A stretch of 5,735 bases of DNA, from NCBI GenBank assembly GCA_029942205.1, contig JAOZTL010000228.1, positions 1 to 5,735 on the forward strand. The letters run 5' to 3'. Of the stretch, positions 1 through 5,677 are shown piece after piece (positions within the stretch are counted from its first letter, which is position 1; each line of letters starts with the position of its first letter). The translations under genes and the position numbers were made by a program. The notes beneath the pieces are model-generated. The model saw only the letters and a list, made by a program, of their open reading frames with translations. It searched no databases and had not been told where the DNA came from. The stretch comes from Bacteroidales bacterium. Lineage in GTDB: Bacteria > Bacteroidota > Bacteroidia > Bacteroidales > JAOZTL01.

Positions 1-223
1 AAAGGTATCCATATTTAGCTACATTTTTTTCATCATCTTCGTATGCCCAACAATTTTTACTTGCTTTGTATGCAAGGTTTTCAGCCATCCAAACTTGCTC
101 GCCTATTTCAACTGTTTTGTACTCTTTTCCGTCTCGGCTGTCGGTAAATGTTCCTGTTGTTTGGGCGTTAGTATTTAAACTAAAACCTATTACAATCATC
201 AATGTAAAAACTAAAATTCTCAT
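1..223 (-). CDS. FISUMP-domain secreted protein, N-terminal part (3' end outside window)
   Basis: The minus strand reads from an ATG at 221-223 and is still open at base 1, giving 74 codons. The first 21 residues (MRILVFTLMIVIGFSLNTNAQ) form a signal peptide with a likely cut after NAQ, so the product should be exported. The mature start, TDSRDGKEYKTVEIGEQVWM followed by AENLAYK, is the typical opening of the FISUMP domain (TIGR02145 type), a family of exported and often lipid-anchored proteins found in multiple copies in Bacteroidetes and Fibrobacteres, with no established biochemical role. It starts 32 bases after the stop of the upstream FISUMP gene on the same strand, so the two are probably co-transcribed. 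The C-terminal CPxGWxxP block and the final RCIK motif lie beyond the window, so I cannot tell whether the gene is intact. Confidence 0.85.
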   Translation of the reverse strand, partial: MRILVFTLMIVIGFSLNTNAQTTGTFTDSRDGKEYKTVEIGEQVWMAENLAYKASKNCWAYEDDEKNVAKYGYL

Positions 224-255
224 TTTTATTATAATTTAATTAATTTAAAATATTC

Positions 256-918
256 CTAATTATTTTTTATACAGCGTACTGCTAAACCGTGGTCTTTTCT
301 AAGACCTGTTCGATTACAATCCTCTTCTTGAAATAACATTCGTCGAGTATAAGCAACCTTCTCACTTATTTCTGTTGCTGTCCACCAATAACCTATTATT
401 CCCAGAAAATCAAAACCGTTTCCATTAAGACGTTGTCCTCCAGGTAAGGCTGAAAATTCAGTTCTGTATTTCTTTCCTTTAATTGGGGTTTTCCAATGTT
501 TTAATCCTCCTTCTTTTAACTTTCCGCCTGCTTTGCTTCTTCCGTCAAGTGCTTTTTCTAACGCAGTCCAGTCGTCATCTGTGGCAACACGCCAGCCTGT
601 AGGACATATTTTCCTACTGTCTACTACTACATAAAATGTGTAAAGTCGCCCATAGGTTTGCAAATATTTTGAGTCATCTTCGTAAATCCATTGATATTTT
701 GGTGCTTCTTCTTCTTCAATAGTGAAATCGAAAGTATTGGACGTTAAAATTTTATCACCGTTATTATAATGACTGACTTTTAGGTTTTCTTTAAGCCAAG
801 TCTGACCTTTAATTATAACTGTGTGATATTGATTGCTATCAACATCAAATACAATATCTTGTGCAAAGATTATTGCAGACCATAACACAATTAGTGCTAA
901 ACTTAGTATTTTCTTCAT
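256..918 (-). CDS. FISUMP-domain secreted protein
   Basis: This is a complete 220-residue gene with ATG at 916-918 and TAG at 256-258. Residues 1-20 (MKKILSLALIVLWSAIIFAQ) are a signal peptide with likely cleavage after FAQ. Residues 24-47 carry the domain opening (DVDSNQYHTVIIKGQTWLKE, then NLK). The diagnostic second half follows: YGRLYTFYV near 89-97, ICPTGWRVATDDDW at 104-117, FSALPGGQRLNGNGF near 155-169, GYWWTATE at 176-183 and the terminal GLAVRCIK at 211-218. This is the full order of the FISUMP (Fib_succ_major) domain. The family is exported and its molecular function is unknown; surface or extracellular roles have been suggested. An acidic insertion (IEEEEAP, 67-73) precedes the YGRLY block. 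The gene sits between a decayed paralogue upstream and a truncated one downstream, all on the same strand, which points to local gene duplication. I assign no enzymatic role. Confidence 0.9.
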   Translation of the reverse strand: MKKILSLALIVLWSAIIFAQDIVFDVDSNQYHTVIIKGQTWLKENLKVSHYNNGDKILTSNTFDFTIEEEEAPKYQWIYEDDSKYLQTYGRLYTFYVVVDSRKICPTGWRVATDDDWTALEKALDGRSKAGGKLKEGGLKHWKTPIKGKKYRTEFSALPGGQRLNGNGFDFLGIIGYWWTATEISEKVAYTRRMLFQEEDCNRTGLRKDHGLAVRCIKNN

Positions 919-952
919 TTTTTTTGAAGTTTAATTGATTAAATAAGATAGT

Positions 953-1042
953 GGTTACCCACGTAAAGCTGGACAGTGAGGGTTTCGTTTAAACGTAGCC
1001 CTCACTAAGCTACGATTGTCCTCCAACTTTACGTAGGTAGCC
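953..1042. repeat. Nested imperfect palindrome between FISUMP genes
   Basis: The outer arms GGTTACCCACGTAAAG (953-968) and CTTTACGTAGGTAGCC (1027-1042) are reverse complements with two mismatches, and the pairing continues inward through CTGGA/TCCAAC and GGACA/TGTCC. An inner perfect 8-base pair, AGTGAGGG (975-982) and CCCTCACT (999-1006), encloses a 10-base perfect palindrome, CGTTTAAACG (986-995). A competing hairpin is possible: CGTAGC (994-999) with GCTACG (1009-1014). The unit fills the space between the stop of the FISUMP pseudogene and the start of the intact FISUMP gene. No T run follows either side, so it is not a standard terminator. It could be a REP- or MITE-like unit or a structured spacer in the transcript. 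Confidence 0.7.
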
Positions 1043-1062
1043 AAGATAGTTAAATTATTATT

Positions 1063-1716
1063 TTAGCTTATTTTTTTCAGTCCTTTAATACAACGAACTG
1101 ATTCTCCTGTTGATTTTACTTCGGACTTATCCATTATACTATTTTCAGTTGCGTTTAGATACCAGCAATTACCATATTCAGGTCAACCCAACTGTTGTTG
1201 TGAAGTCCACCAAAATCCAATGTTGCCTTTTTCTTCAAACTGTCCGTTGCTACGATAGCCTCCTCCCAGTGCTGTAAAACCACTACTGTTTGTTGCACCA
1301 GCATTTGGACTATTACAGTGCGTAGTTCCTGTTTCTTTTAATTTCCCTCCGCCTCACTGTAACCACCTAAATAGTCCGTTAATTCTTGAAATTCGGCATC
1401 CGTTGGCAAGTGCCATCCGTCAGGGCAAACCCCTTGAACTTCAACAGTTGTGTAAACTACTCCGTTTGTTGCAGCCGCCCAAGTATATAATACTCCATAA
1501 TCGTTGTTTTCATCATTATCATAAAAGCAATAGGCTTTATCTGTATTGTTATTTCCTAAATTTCCCCATGCTGTCTCATCTTCAATTTTAGTTATTGGTG
1601 TATTATCGGCATATTTTGTTGCTTTTAAGTTCTCTGCCATCCAAATTTGATTTCCTATTTGCACTACTTTATAAACATTTCATTCTCTAATTCATTTGCT
1701 TTTACGATTACTACAT
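1063..1716 (-). pseudogene. Decayed FISUMP-domain gene (frameshifts and in-frame stops)
   Basis: On the minus strand the FISUMP domain can be followed end to end only by changing frame. NVYKVVQIGNQIWMAENLK begins at about 1679 and continues through GVLYTWAAATNG and GVCPDGWHLPTDAEFQ to GGYSEA near 1352. There a missing base (GAG-GC-GGAGGG) shifts the frame. Translation resumes as GGKLKETGTTHCNSPNAG, then GFTALGGGYRSNGQF and GNIGFWWTS, meets an in-frame TGA at 1183-1185, and ends with ESVRCIKGLKKIS and TAA at 1063-1065. At the start, an in-frame TGA (1680-1682) precedes NVYK. A one-base shift there joins to an open stretch, VKANELEN, that reaches about 1716, so a second indel is likely. No signal peptide remains. 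The upstream sequence is taken over from 1740 by a repeat whose other copy interrupts a gene elsewhere in the window. Sequencing error could explain a homopolymer slip but not all of these lesions. Confidence 0.85.
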
Positions 1717-1739
1717 TCTTTTATTGTAATACTATCTAC

Positions 1740-1878
1740 CAATAGTTGGTTAAGTTTTTTTCTGTAATCACCTAGTAGCCAAATTGATAAATAATAAATA
1801 TTTATTTGGATATTAGCACTCGCAAGCTACTGTTTATCAGTAAAATAATTATCAATTATTTATTGTCAATTATAAATT
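1740..1878 (-). repeat. 139-bp repeat, inverted copy B
   Basis: Read on the minus strand from 1878 to 1740, this segment matches 5461-5597 on the plus strand, with about nine substitutions and one 2-base gap by eye. It begins AATTTATAATTGAC and ends CTTAACCAACTATTG. It contains a perfect small hairpin (TACTG-ATAAA-CAGTA) identical in both copies, followed by AGCTTGCGA. It has no coding frame. The similarity stops at the same base in both copies, just after TATTG. Here that boundary lies next to the damaged 5' part of the FISUMP pseudogene. Confidence 0.9.
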
Positions 1879-2002
1879 AAAACACAGATTTTCAAGGACT
1901 TATCTTAAACCAACAATGCTTTTCAATTTTCTGTAAATCAAACATATACAGAAACTTAACGCCCGATTGATCTAATAATTAATCATTTACTTGATTTTTA
2001 AG

Positions 2003-2036
2003 GTGGCTCACCATATTCTATATTTGCGTAAGCCAC
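2003..2036 (-). terminator. 3' hairpin after the ThDP-enzyme gene, possible terminator
   Basis: On the minus strand, GTGGCTTAC and GTGAGCCAC form a 9-bp stem around a 16-base loop, 18 bases after the TAG of the ThDP gene. One pair is a G-U wobble in minus-strand RNA but would be an A-C mismatch in plus-strand RNA, so the fold favours the direction of the upstream gene. No U tract follows, so it may protect the 3' end or need another termination factor rather than act as an intrinsic terminator. Confidence 0.4.
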
Positions 2037-2054
2037 ATCAAACAAGTTGAAGCC

Positions 2055-3791
2055 CTAGCCGAGTAAATGTCTTTTGGCTGCTCGTGAAATCATCCGAATT
2101 TTGTCGGGCAAAGAGAAACGTCCTAAGTTTGTTTTTATAACACCTTTTGTCAAGAATGTTTTTCGTGAATAATCGATATTAACATCTACCAGCACGCTTT
2201 TATTTTCCTTTGCCAAGGAGAGTGCTTGCGAAATAGAATAATCAATTTCATTATCCGATTCAATCCGAATATACTCTGCTCCCACAGCCAATGCGACTCC
2301 TTCGATATTGATGTCTCCGATGATGGTAGCGGTTTTACGATTGAGTGGGATTTTCTGAAATTGTGAAATTTGTCCCAATTCGCCATCATGAAACACGAAT
2401 AGAATAATACCTAATTCGTAGGTGCGAGCGGTAATAAATTCGAGACCTGTCATCATGAATGCTCCATCGCCCACAATACCGATGACGGTTTTGTCTGGAT
2501 TTGCGAGTTTGGTAGAAATACTAGCTGGCGTGCAATAGCCCATGCTGTTAAAATCTGATGGCGAAATAAAATGCCGTGCATGAAAAATAGGCATCAATTC
2601 GGCTGTAAGGAAGGTATGTTTGCCATCATCAACGACTACCATCGTATCGTCGGGCATTTGTTTGCGTAGCGCATCGAAAAAGAAACCAGGCGACACTTGA
2701 TCGTTTTGTTTTTTCTTCAACCAGCTATCCATGTATTTCTTCTTTTCGGTCGAAATCAATTCGTTTAGTTTCTCAAATCGTACTTTATTATTGGGGTCAC
2801 GTTTTTTCAATTCCGCCAACAATTCGGCTAATATTTGTTTGCCATCACCTTCAATCTTTATTTTTGTAGGATAATTTTTATCAAAAACTTCGGGATTTAT
2901 ATCCACATGAATCAGATTTTCAGGTACATCCACTCCATAGCTGCCAGTAGCTAATTCAGAAAAACGAACACCAACGGCAAGCATCGCATCGCAATTAGCA
3001 AACGCTTTCTGCCCCGTAGGCGTAGCCGATGCGCCAAAGCCTACGCCCGTGTGCATCGGGTGGTTGGCAGGCATGGCACTCAAGCCTTGTATGGTGGTGG
3101 CCACAGGAGCAGCCAGCAATTCGGCTATTTGTTTGGTTTCCTCGCCTGCGTCCACAGCTCCCCAACCGACATAAATCCCTGGATTTTTGGCTTCCAGCAA
3201 TAAGTCAATTGCTTCGCGTAGCTGCTTAGGATCGGGCATGTACGATTTTTCTTTGTGTACATAAGGCATTGGTTTATCGCATTCGCCTTTGAAAAGTTGC
3301 AGTTCTACGGGCACTTCGATAAATACAGGTCCAGGTTCGCCAGATATTGCGATTTCATAGGCATCGTATATAGTTTGTACGACATCTTTATGATTATCCA
3401 ACAAGTAATATTTTTTGATAATTCCGTCTAGAATTTTTCCTTGATCGAGTTGGTGTAATTGATAGGATTTCCCTGAATCACGGCGTGTTCCGCCCGAGAT
3501 AATAAGCATAGGCACACCATCCAAATATGCTTCGCCAATGCCACTCATGGCATGCGTCATTCCTGCGGCTGGCACGATCACTAAAGTCCCAATACTGCCC
3601 GATGTACGTGATGTTGCATCTGCCATAAAAGCAGCTCCTAGCTCGTGCGTAACCAGTATTGGCTCTATTTGTTTGGAGGAGTTTAGTTCGTCATAAATTT
3701 CGGTAGTATGCACTCCTGGAATACCAAATGTCCGTTTTACTCCAATTTGCTCTAAGGCATAAACTAAAAGAGAAGCTGCTGTTTTTTTCAT
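2055..3791 (-). CDS. ThDP-dependent enzyme of the acetolactate synthase/IlvB-like superfamily
   Basis: A 578-residue protein with the three-domain layout of the pyruvate decarboxylase/acetolactate synthase group. The N-terminal pyrimidine-binding domain (about 1-165) carries the catalytic glutamate Glu50 in VTHELGAAFMAD, then GIGEAYLDGVPMLIISG and GEPGPVFIEVP. The central domain (about 188-325) has NPGIYVGWGA and DAMLAVGVRFSE. The C-terminal ThDP/Mg domain (about 370-545) has SMGYCTPASI and the GDG motif at 441-443, ending in HDGELG (468-473) where most relatives have NN or ND. Asp442 and Asp469, 27 residues apart, should hold the metal. Family members join or decarboxylate 2-oxo acids in the cytoplasm; the substrate here cannot be read from the sequence. 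No regulatory small subunit (IlvN) or ilv gene is adjacent, which argues against a standard biosynthetic IlvB. A tail from about 545 (LTKGVIKTNLGRF) extends past the core. The start is ATG, 93 bases after the dus gene. Confidence 0.85.
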   Translation of the reverse strand: MKKTAASLLVYALEQIGVKRTFGIPGVHTTEIYDELNSSKQIEPILVTHELGAAFMADATSRTSGSIGTLVIVPAAGMTHAMSGIGEAYLDGVPMLIISGGTRRDSGKSYQLHQLDQGKILDGIIKKYYLLDNHKDVVQTIYDAYEIAISGEPGPVFIEVPVELQLFKGECDKPMPYVHKEKSYMPDPKQLREAIDLLLEAKNPGIYVGWGAVDAGEETKQIAELLAAPVATTIQGLSAMPANHPMHTGVGFGASATPTGQKAFANCDAMLAVGVRFSELATGSYGVDVPENLIHVDINPEVFDKNYPTKIKIEGDGKQILAELLAELKKRDPNNKVRFEKLNELISTEKKKYMDSWLKKKQNDQVSPGFFFDALRKQMPDDTMVVVDDGKHTFLTAELMPIFHARHFISPSDFNSMGYCTPASISTKLANPDKTVIGIVGDGAFMMTGLEFITARTYELGIILFVFHDGELGQISQFQKIPLNRKTATIIGDINIEGVALAVGAEYIRIESDNEIDYSISQALSLAKENKSVLVDVNIDYSRKTFLTKGVIKTNLGRFSLPDKIRMISRAAKRHLLG

Positions 3792-3867
3792 AATTTCTTT
3801 GTTTTAAGCATTTTTATAGTGGCAGTAAAAATAAGTTATTAATCGTAATTATTCTATATGAAACATC

Positions 3868-3886
3868 AAAAAAGTTCGAAAACCTT
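3868..3886 (-). terminator. Weak hairpin plus T run at the end of dus
   Basis: On the minus strand, AAGGTT-TTCG-AACTT forms a short stem with one bulge and a TTCG loop, overlapping the dus stop codon and running straight into TTTTTT. It has the shape of a weak intrinsic terminator and could reduce read-through into the ThDP gene. The stem is only about five pairs, so this is tentative. Confidence 0.25.
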
Positions 3887-4910
3887 ATTTTGCAATCGGG
3901 TTTTCGTAATCTGTTGGTTTAAATTCAAAATTTCGATATTTTTCATAAATAGAATCGAGCAAAGCAATAAGTTCATACGGCTCGTCGGTCGTTACGAGTT
4001 GCATGCGTAATGGTTTAAAATTAGGTAATCCCTTGAAATAAGTGGTAAAATGCCGTCTCATTTCGTATACTCCTCTTTTTTCACCTTTCCATTCGATAGA
4101 TTTTAAGAGTTGCAATTTGGCTGTTTCTACTTTCTCTTTCAGAGCCATGGGTGGCAACAGTTCTCCAGTATTCAGGAAGTGCTTTACTTCTCTAAAAATC
4201 CATGGGCGACCATAAGTTGCTCTACCAATCATGATGGCATCTACCCCGTATCGGTCAAACATTTCTTTGGCTTTCTGTGGGCTATCAATATCTCCGTTGC
4301 CAATAATAGGTGTGTATATGCGAGGGTTATTTTTTATTTCGCCTATCAATGTCCAGTCGGCAGTGCCTTTGTACATTTGCGCCCGTGTACGCCCGTGTAT
4401 GGTCAATGCTTTGATGCCTGTGTCTTGTAAACGTTCGGCTATTTCGACAATATTTTTTGAGTTTTCGTCCCAGCCCAATCGGGTTTTCACAGTAACTGGC
4501 AGATTGGTTGCTTTCACAACTTCGGCAGTCATTTTTATCAATTTATCAGGATCACGCATCATTCCCGAGCCTGCTCCACGTGTGGCTATTTTCTTGACAG
4601 GGCAACCAAAATTCAAATCAATCAAATCGGGTTTATACTGAGTTATAAATTTAGCCGATTCCACCATCGCATCGATATTATGCCCGTATAGCTGTATGCC
4701 TACTGGGCGTTCGGCATCGAAAAGAGTCATTTTTCGGATGGTTTTATCGATATTCCGAATCAATGCTTCTGATGCAACAAATTCGGTGTACATCAGATCT
4801 ACACCAAATTTTTTGCACAAATAACGAAACGATGGGTCGGTAACGTCCTCCATCGGAGCTAATAATACGGGATAATCCTCATCGATAACTAAATTTCCTA
4901 TTGTAAGCAA
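3885..4910 (-). CDS. dusB: tRNA-dihydrouridine synthase (DusB-like)
   Basis: A 341-residue FMN enzyme that reduces specific uridines in the tRNA D-loop to dihydrouridine, using NADPH. An (alpha/beta)8 barrel (about 1-240) shows the family signatures in order: APMEDVTDPSFR (18-29), YTEFVASEALIR (41-52), PVGIQLYGHN (69-78), DLNFGCPVKK (98-107) with the catalytic acid Cys103, GAGSGMMRDP (112-121), VTVKTRLGW (139-147), IHGRTRAQMYKG (171-182), GNGDI (204-208) and AIMIGRATYGRPWIF (225-239). The helical tRNA-binding tail follows (about 245-335). Length and motifs are normal for the family. The start is TTG at 4908-4910: no in-frame ATG lies between it and the conserved IGNL near the usual N-terminus, and upstream codons carry no plausible start. 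A TAnnTTTG box lies 43 bases upstream. The ThDP-enzyme gene follows on the same strand without obvious functional connection. The assignment to the DusB-type subfamily rests on overall resemblance. Confidence 0.93.
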   Translation of the reverse strand: MLTIGNLVIDEDYPVLLAPMEDVTDPSFRYLCKKFGVDLMYTEFVASEALIRNIDKTIRKMTLFDAERPVGIQLYGHNIDAMVESAKFITQYKPDLIDLNFGCPVKKIATRGAGSGMMRDPDKLIKMTAEVVKATNLPVTVKTRLGWDENSKNIVEIAERLQDTGIKALTIHGRTRAQMYKGTADWTLIGEIKNNPRIYTPIIGNGDIDSPQKAKEMFDRYGVDAIMIGRATYGRPWIFREVKHFLNTGELLPPMALKEKVETAKLQLLKSIEWKGEKRGVYEMRRHFTTYFKGLPNFKPLRMQLVTTDEPYELIALLDSIYEKYRNFEFKPTDYENPIAK

Positions 4911-4953
4911 GCTTGATGTATATTGGTTATGTTTCAGAATTTGTCTGTTTTTA

Positions 4954-4961
4954 CAAATTTA
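4954..4961 (-). promoter_or_regulatory. Candidate Bacteroidetes -7 box for dus
   Basis: TAAATTTG on the minus strand matches the Bacteroidetes TAnnTTTG -7 consensus, 43 bases before the TTG start of dus. No convincing TTG-type -33 element lies at the expected spacing, and the surrounding AT-rich sequence makes chance matches easy. Confidence 0.4.
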
Positions 4962-5008
4962 ATGTTTTTTGATCGAATAAAAAAAATAAAGCTTTTCAAT
5001 AAAAATGC

Positions 5009-5016
5009 TACCTTTG
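5009..5016 (+). promoter_or_regulatory. Candidate Bacteroidetes -7 box for the STAS-like gene
   Basis: TACCTTTG fits TAnnTTTG exactly and lies 62 bases upstream of the GTG of the broken STAS-like gene, pointing away from dus. The -33 region is weak. If active, it would now transcribe a pseudogene and its insert. Confidence 0.45.
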
Positions 5017-5333
5017 CAAATAACGCTTTTTAAATTCTTTATATTCGCAAAATAAATAAGAAAAAAATAAATAATAAAGTGAAATTTAGTATTTATAAAG
5101 GATAGCAAATTTTAATTGTTGATTTTTCAAATATAAAAGACATAGCCAATTTTATTCTTGCAATAAAGCAACAACTAAATAAAAAGGAAAAACACTTATT
5201 GATGTATACCGATATTACAGGAAGCTTTGCCTATGGCGAAGTACTCACAAAACTGAAAGCGACAGCAAAATTAGGAAAACCAATAATAAAAAAATCGACA
5301 ATAATAGAAATTAATGGAACAAAAAAACATTAC

Positions 5334-5357
5334 TAAATAAGCACTTTGTGCTATTTA
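5334..5357 (+). repeat. Hairpin at the left end of the insert
   Basis: TAAATAAGCAC and GTGCTATTTA pair over ten bases with one bulged A and a TTT loop. It starts at the first base after the STAS reading frame is lost. No T run follows, so it is not a classical terminator; a structural end of the insert is a possible reading. Confidence 0.6.
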
Positions 5358-5460
5358 ATGTTGCTTACGCACTTGTACAAAACTATCACAATCAATGACT
5401 TATCAAAAAAGTAAATATACAATTAATTTTTCATAAGAGCTTACTACAACACTTCATTAA

Positions 5461-5597
5461 AATTTATAATTGACAATGAATAATTGATAATTATTTTACT
5501 GATAAACAGTAGCTTGCGAATGCTAATATCCAAATAAATATTTAGTACTTATCAATATGGCTATTAGTTGATTACAGAAAAGCTTAACAAACTATTG
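5461..5597 (+). repeat. 137-bp repeat, copy A
   Basis: This is the plus-strand counterpart of 1740-1878, about 93% identical by eye, from AATTTATAATTGAC to CTTAACAAACTATTG. It contains the shared hairpin TACTG-ATAAA-CAGTA and the block AGCTTGCGA. It ends at the point where the C-terminal codons of the STAS-like gene resume. Together with copy B it forms a long inverted repeat around the dus and ThDP-enzyme genes. Confidence 0.9.
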
Positions 5598-5677
5598 TAC
5601 TCTAAAATTCAGCTTCGGGGCTTCCTGTGCGTGCATTTTCAATCAAAGAAGAAGCTTTTGAATGGCTCATCAAATAG

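Larger units (their letters stand above)
1740..2054. other. Gene-free stretch between ThDP gene and FISUMP pseudogene
   Basis: About 315 bases hold no supported gene. From low to high coordinate they contain repeat copy B (1740-1878), a unique AT-rich stretch in which I recognise nothing (1879-2002), and the hairpin behind the ThDP-enzyme gene (2003-2036). Read on the minus strand, the hairpin region shares GCTTACGCA with the left part of the insert that carries copy A (5362-5370), so this whole stretch might be a diverged longer copy of the same element. The bases between those matches do not align convincingly. Confidence 0.5.
5334..5597 (+). mobile_element. About 264-bp non-coding insert in the STAS-like gene
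   Basis: The segment separates two pieces of one reading frame and has no coding potential on either strand. Its left end begins with a hairpin (5334-5357) directly after CATTAC. Its right part (5461-5597) is the repeat present inverted at 1740-1878. The right junction lies at 5591-5597; CTATTG is present in both repeat copies, so it probably belongs to the element. I see no terminal inverted repeats. The only possible target duplication is a weak ACTA at both ends. The lack of transposase and the small size suggest a non-autonomous element. The left limit is inferred from the gene break, because the second copy does not clearly share it. Confidence 0.55.
5079..5677 (+). pseudogene. STAS/SpoIIAA-like small protein gene, broken by a stop, an insert and a frameshift
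   Basis: The N-terminal part reads from GTG (5079) as KFSIYKG, an in-frame TAG (5103-5105), then QILIVDFSNIKDIANFILAI, LLMYTDITGSFAYGEVLTKL, TAKLGKPIIKKSTIIEINGT and KKHY, stopping at TAA 5334-5336. The C-terminal part resumes near 5598 as YSK and, after a one-base frameshift, SASGLPVRAFSIKEEAFEWL and IK with TAG at 5675-5677. Joined, the pieces give roughly 112 residues in the order VDFS, TDxTG, KKS, NGTKK, VRAFxxKEEAxEWL, which is the layout I know from small SpoIIAA/STAS-like proteins of Bacteroidetes (PF11964-like; name given from memory). That family has no settled function. The insert of about 264 bases lies between HY and YSK and is a multiple of three long. The original start may have been ATG, now GTG. 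It is divergent from dus. Three independent lesions make a live gene unlikely. Confidence 0.75.

Noticed and set aside
1403..1591. Plus-strand open frame of 62 codons
   Set aside because: It lies opposite the FISUMP pseudogene and has no domain, signal or start context. It is a shadow frame.
2186..2389. Minus-strand frame of 67 codons inside the ThDP gene
   Set aside because: It overlaps conserved ThDP-domain codons in another frame and resembles nothing.
3029..3229. Plus-strand frame of 66 codons opposite the ThDP gene
   Set aside because: It is antisense to the conserved central domain, with Trp/Arg-rich composition typical of a shadow.
4110..4641. Two overlapping plus-strand frames opposite dus
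   Set aside because: Both mirror conserved Dus motifs on the other strand and have no homology or promoter of their own.
4911..5078. A tRNA or riboswitch in the dus/STAS divergent spacer
   Set aside because: No cloverleaf or known aptamer core is visible; only the two TAnnTTTG boxes stand out.
1183..5105. In-frame TGA and TAG codons as recoding or an alternative genetic code
   Set aside because: The intact genes use TAG and TAA as normal stops and Trp is TGG throughout. The same pseudogenes also carry frameshifts, so decay is simpler.
5461..5530. TTGATAATT/TTGACAAT-type short runs as a CRISPR or iteron array
   Set aside because: The short motifs are irregular and AT-rich, with no regular spacing or spacers. 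The region is explained by the 137-base repeat.
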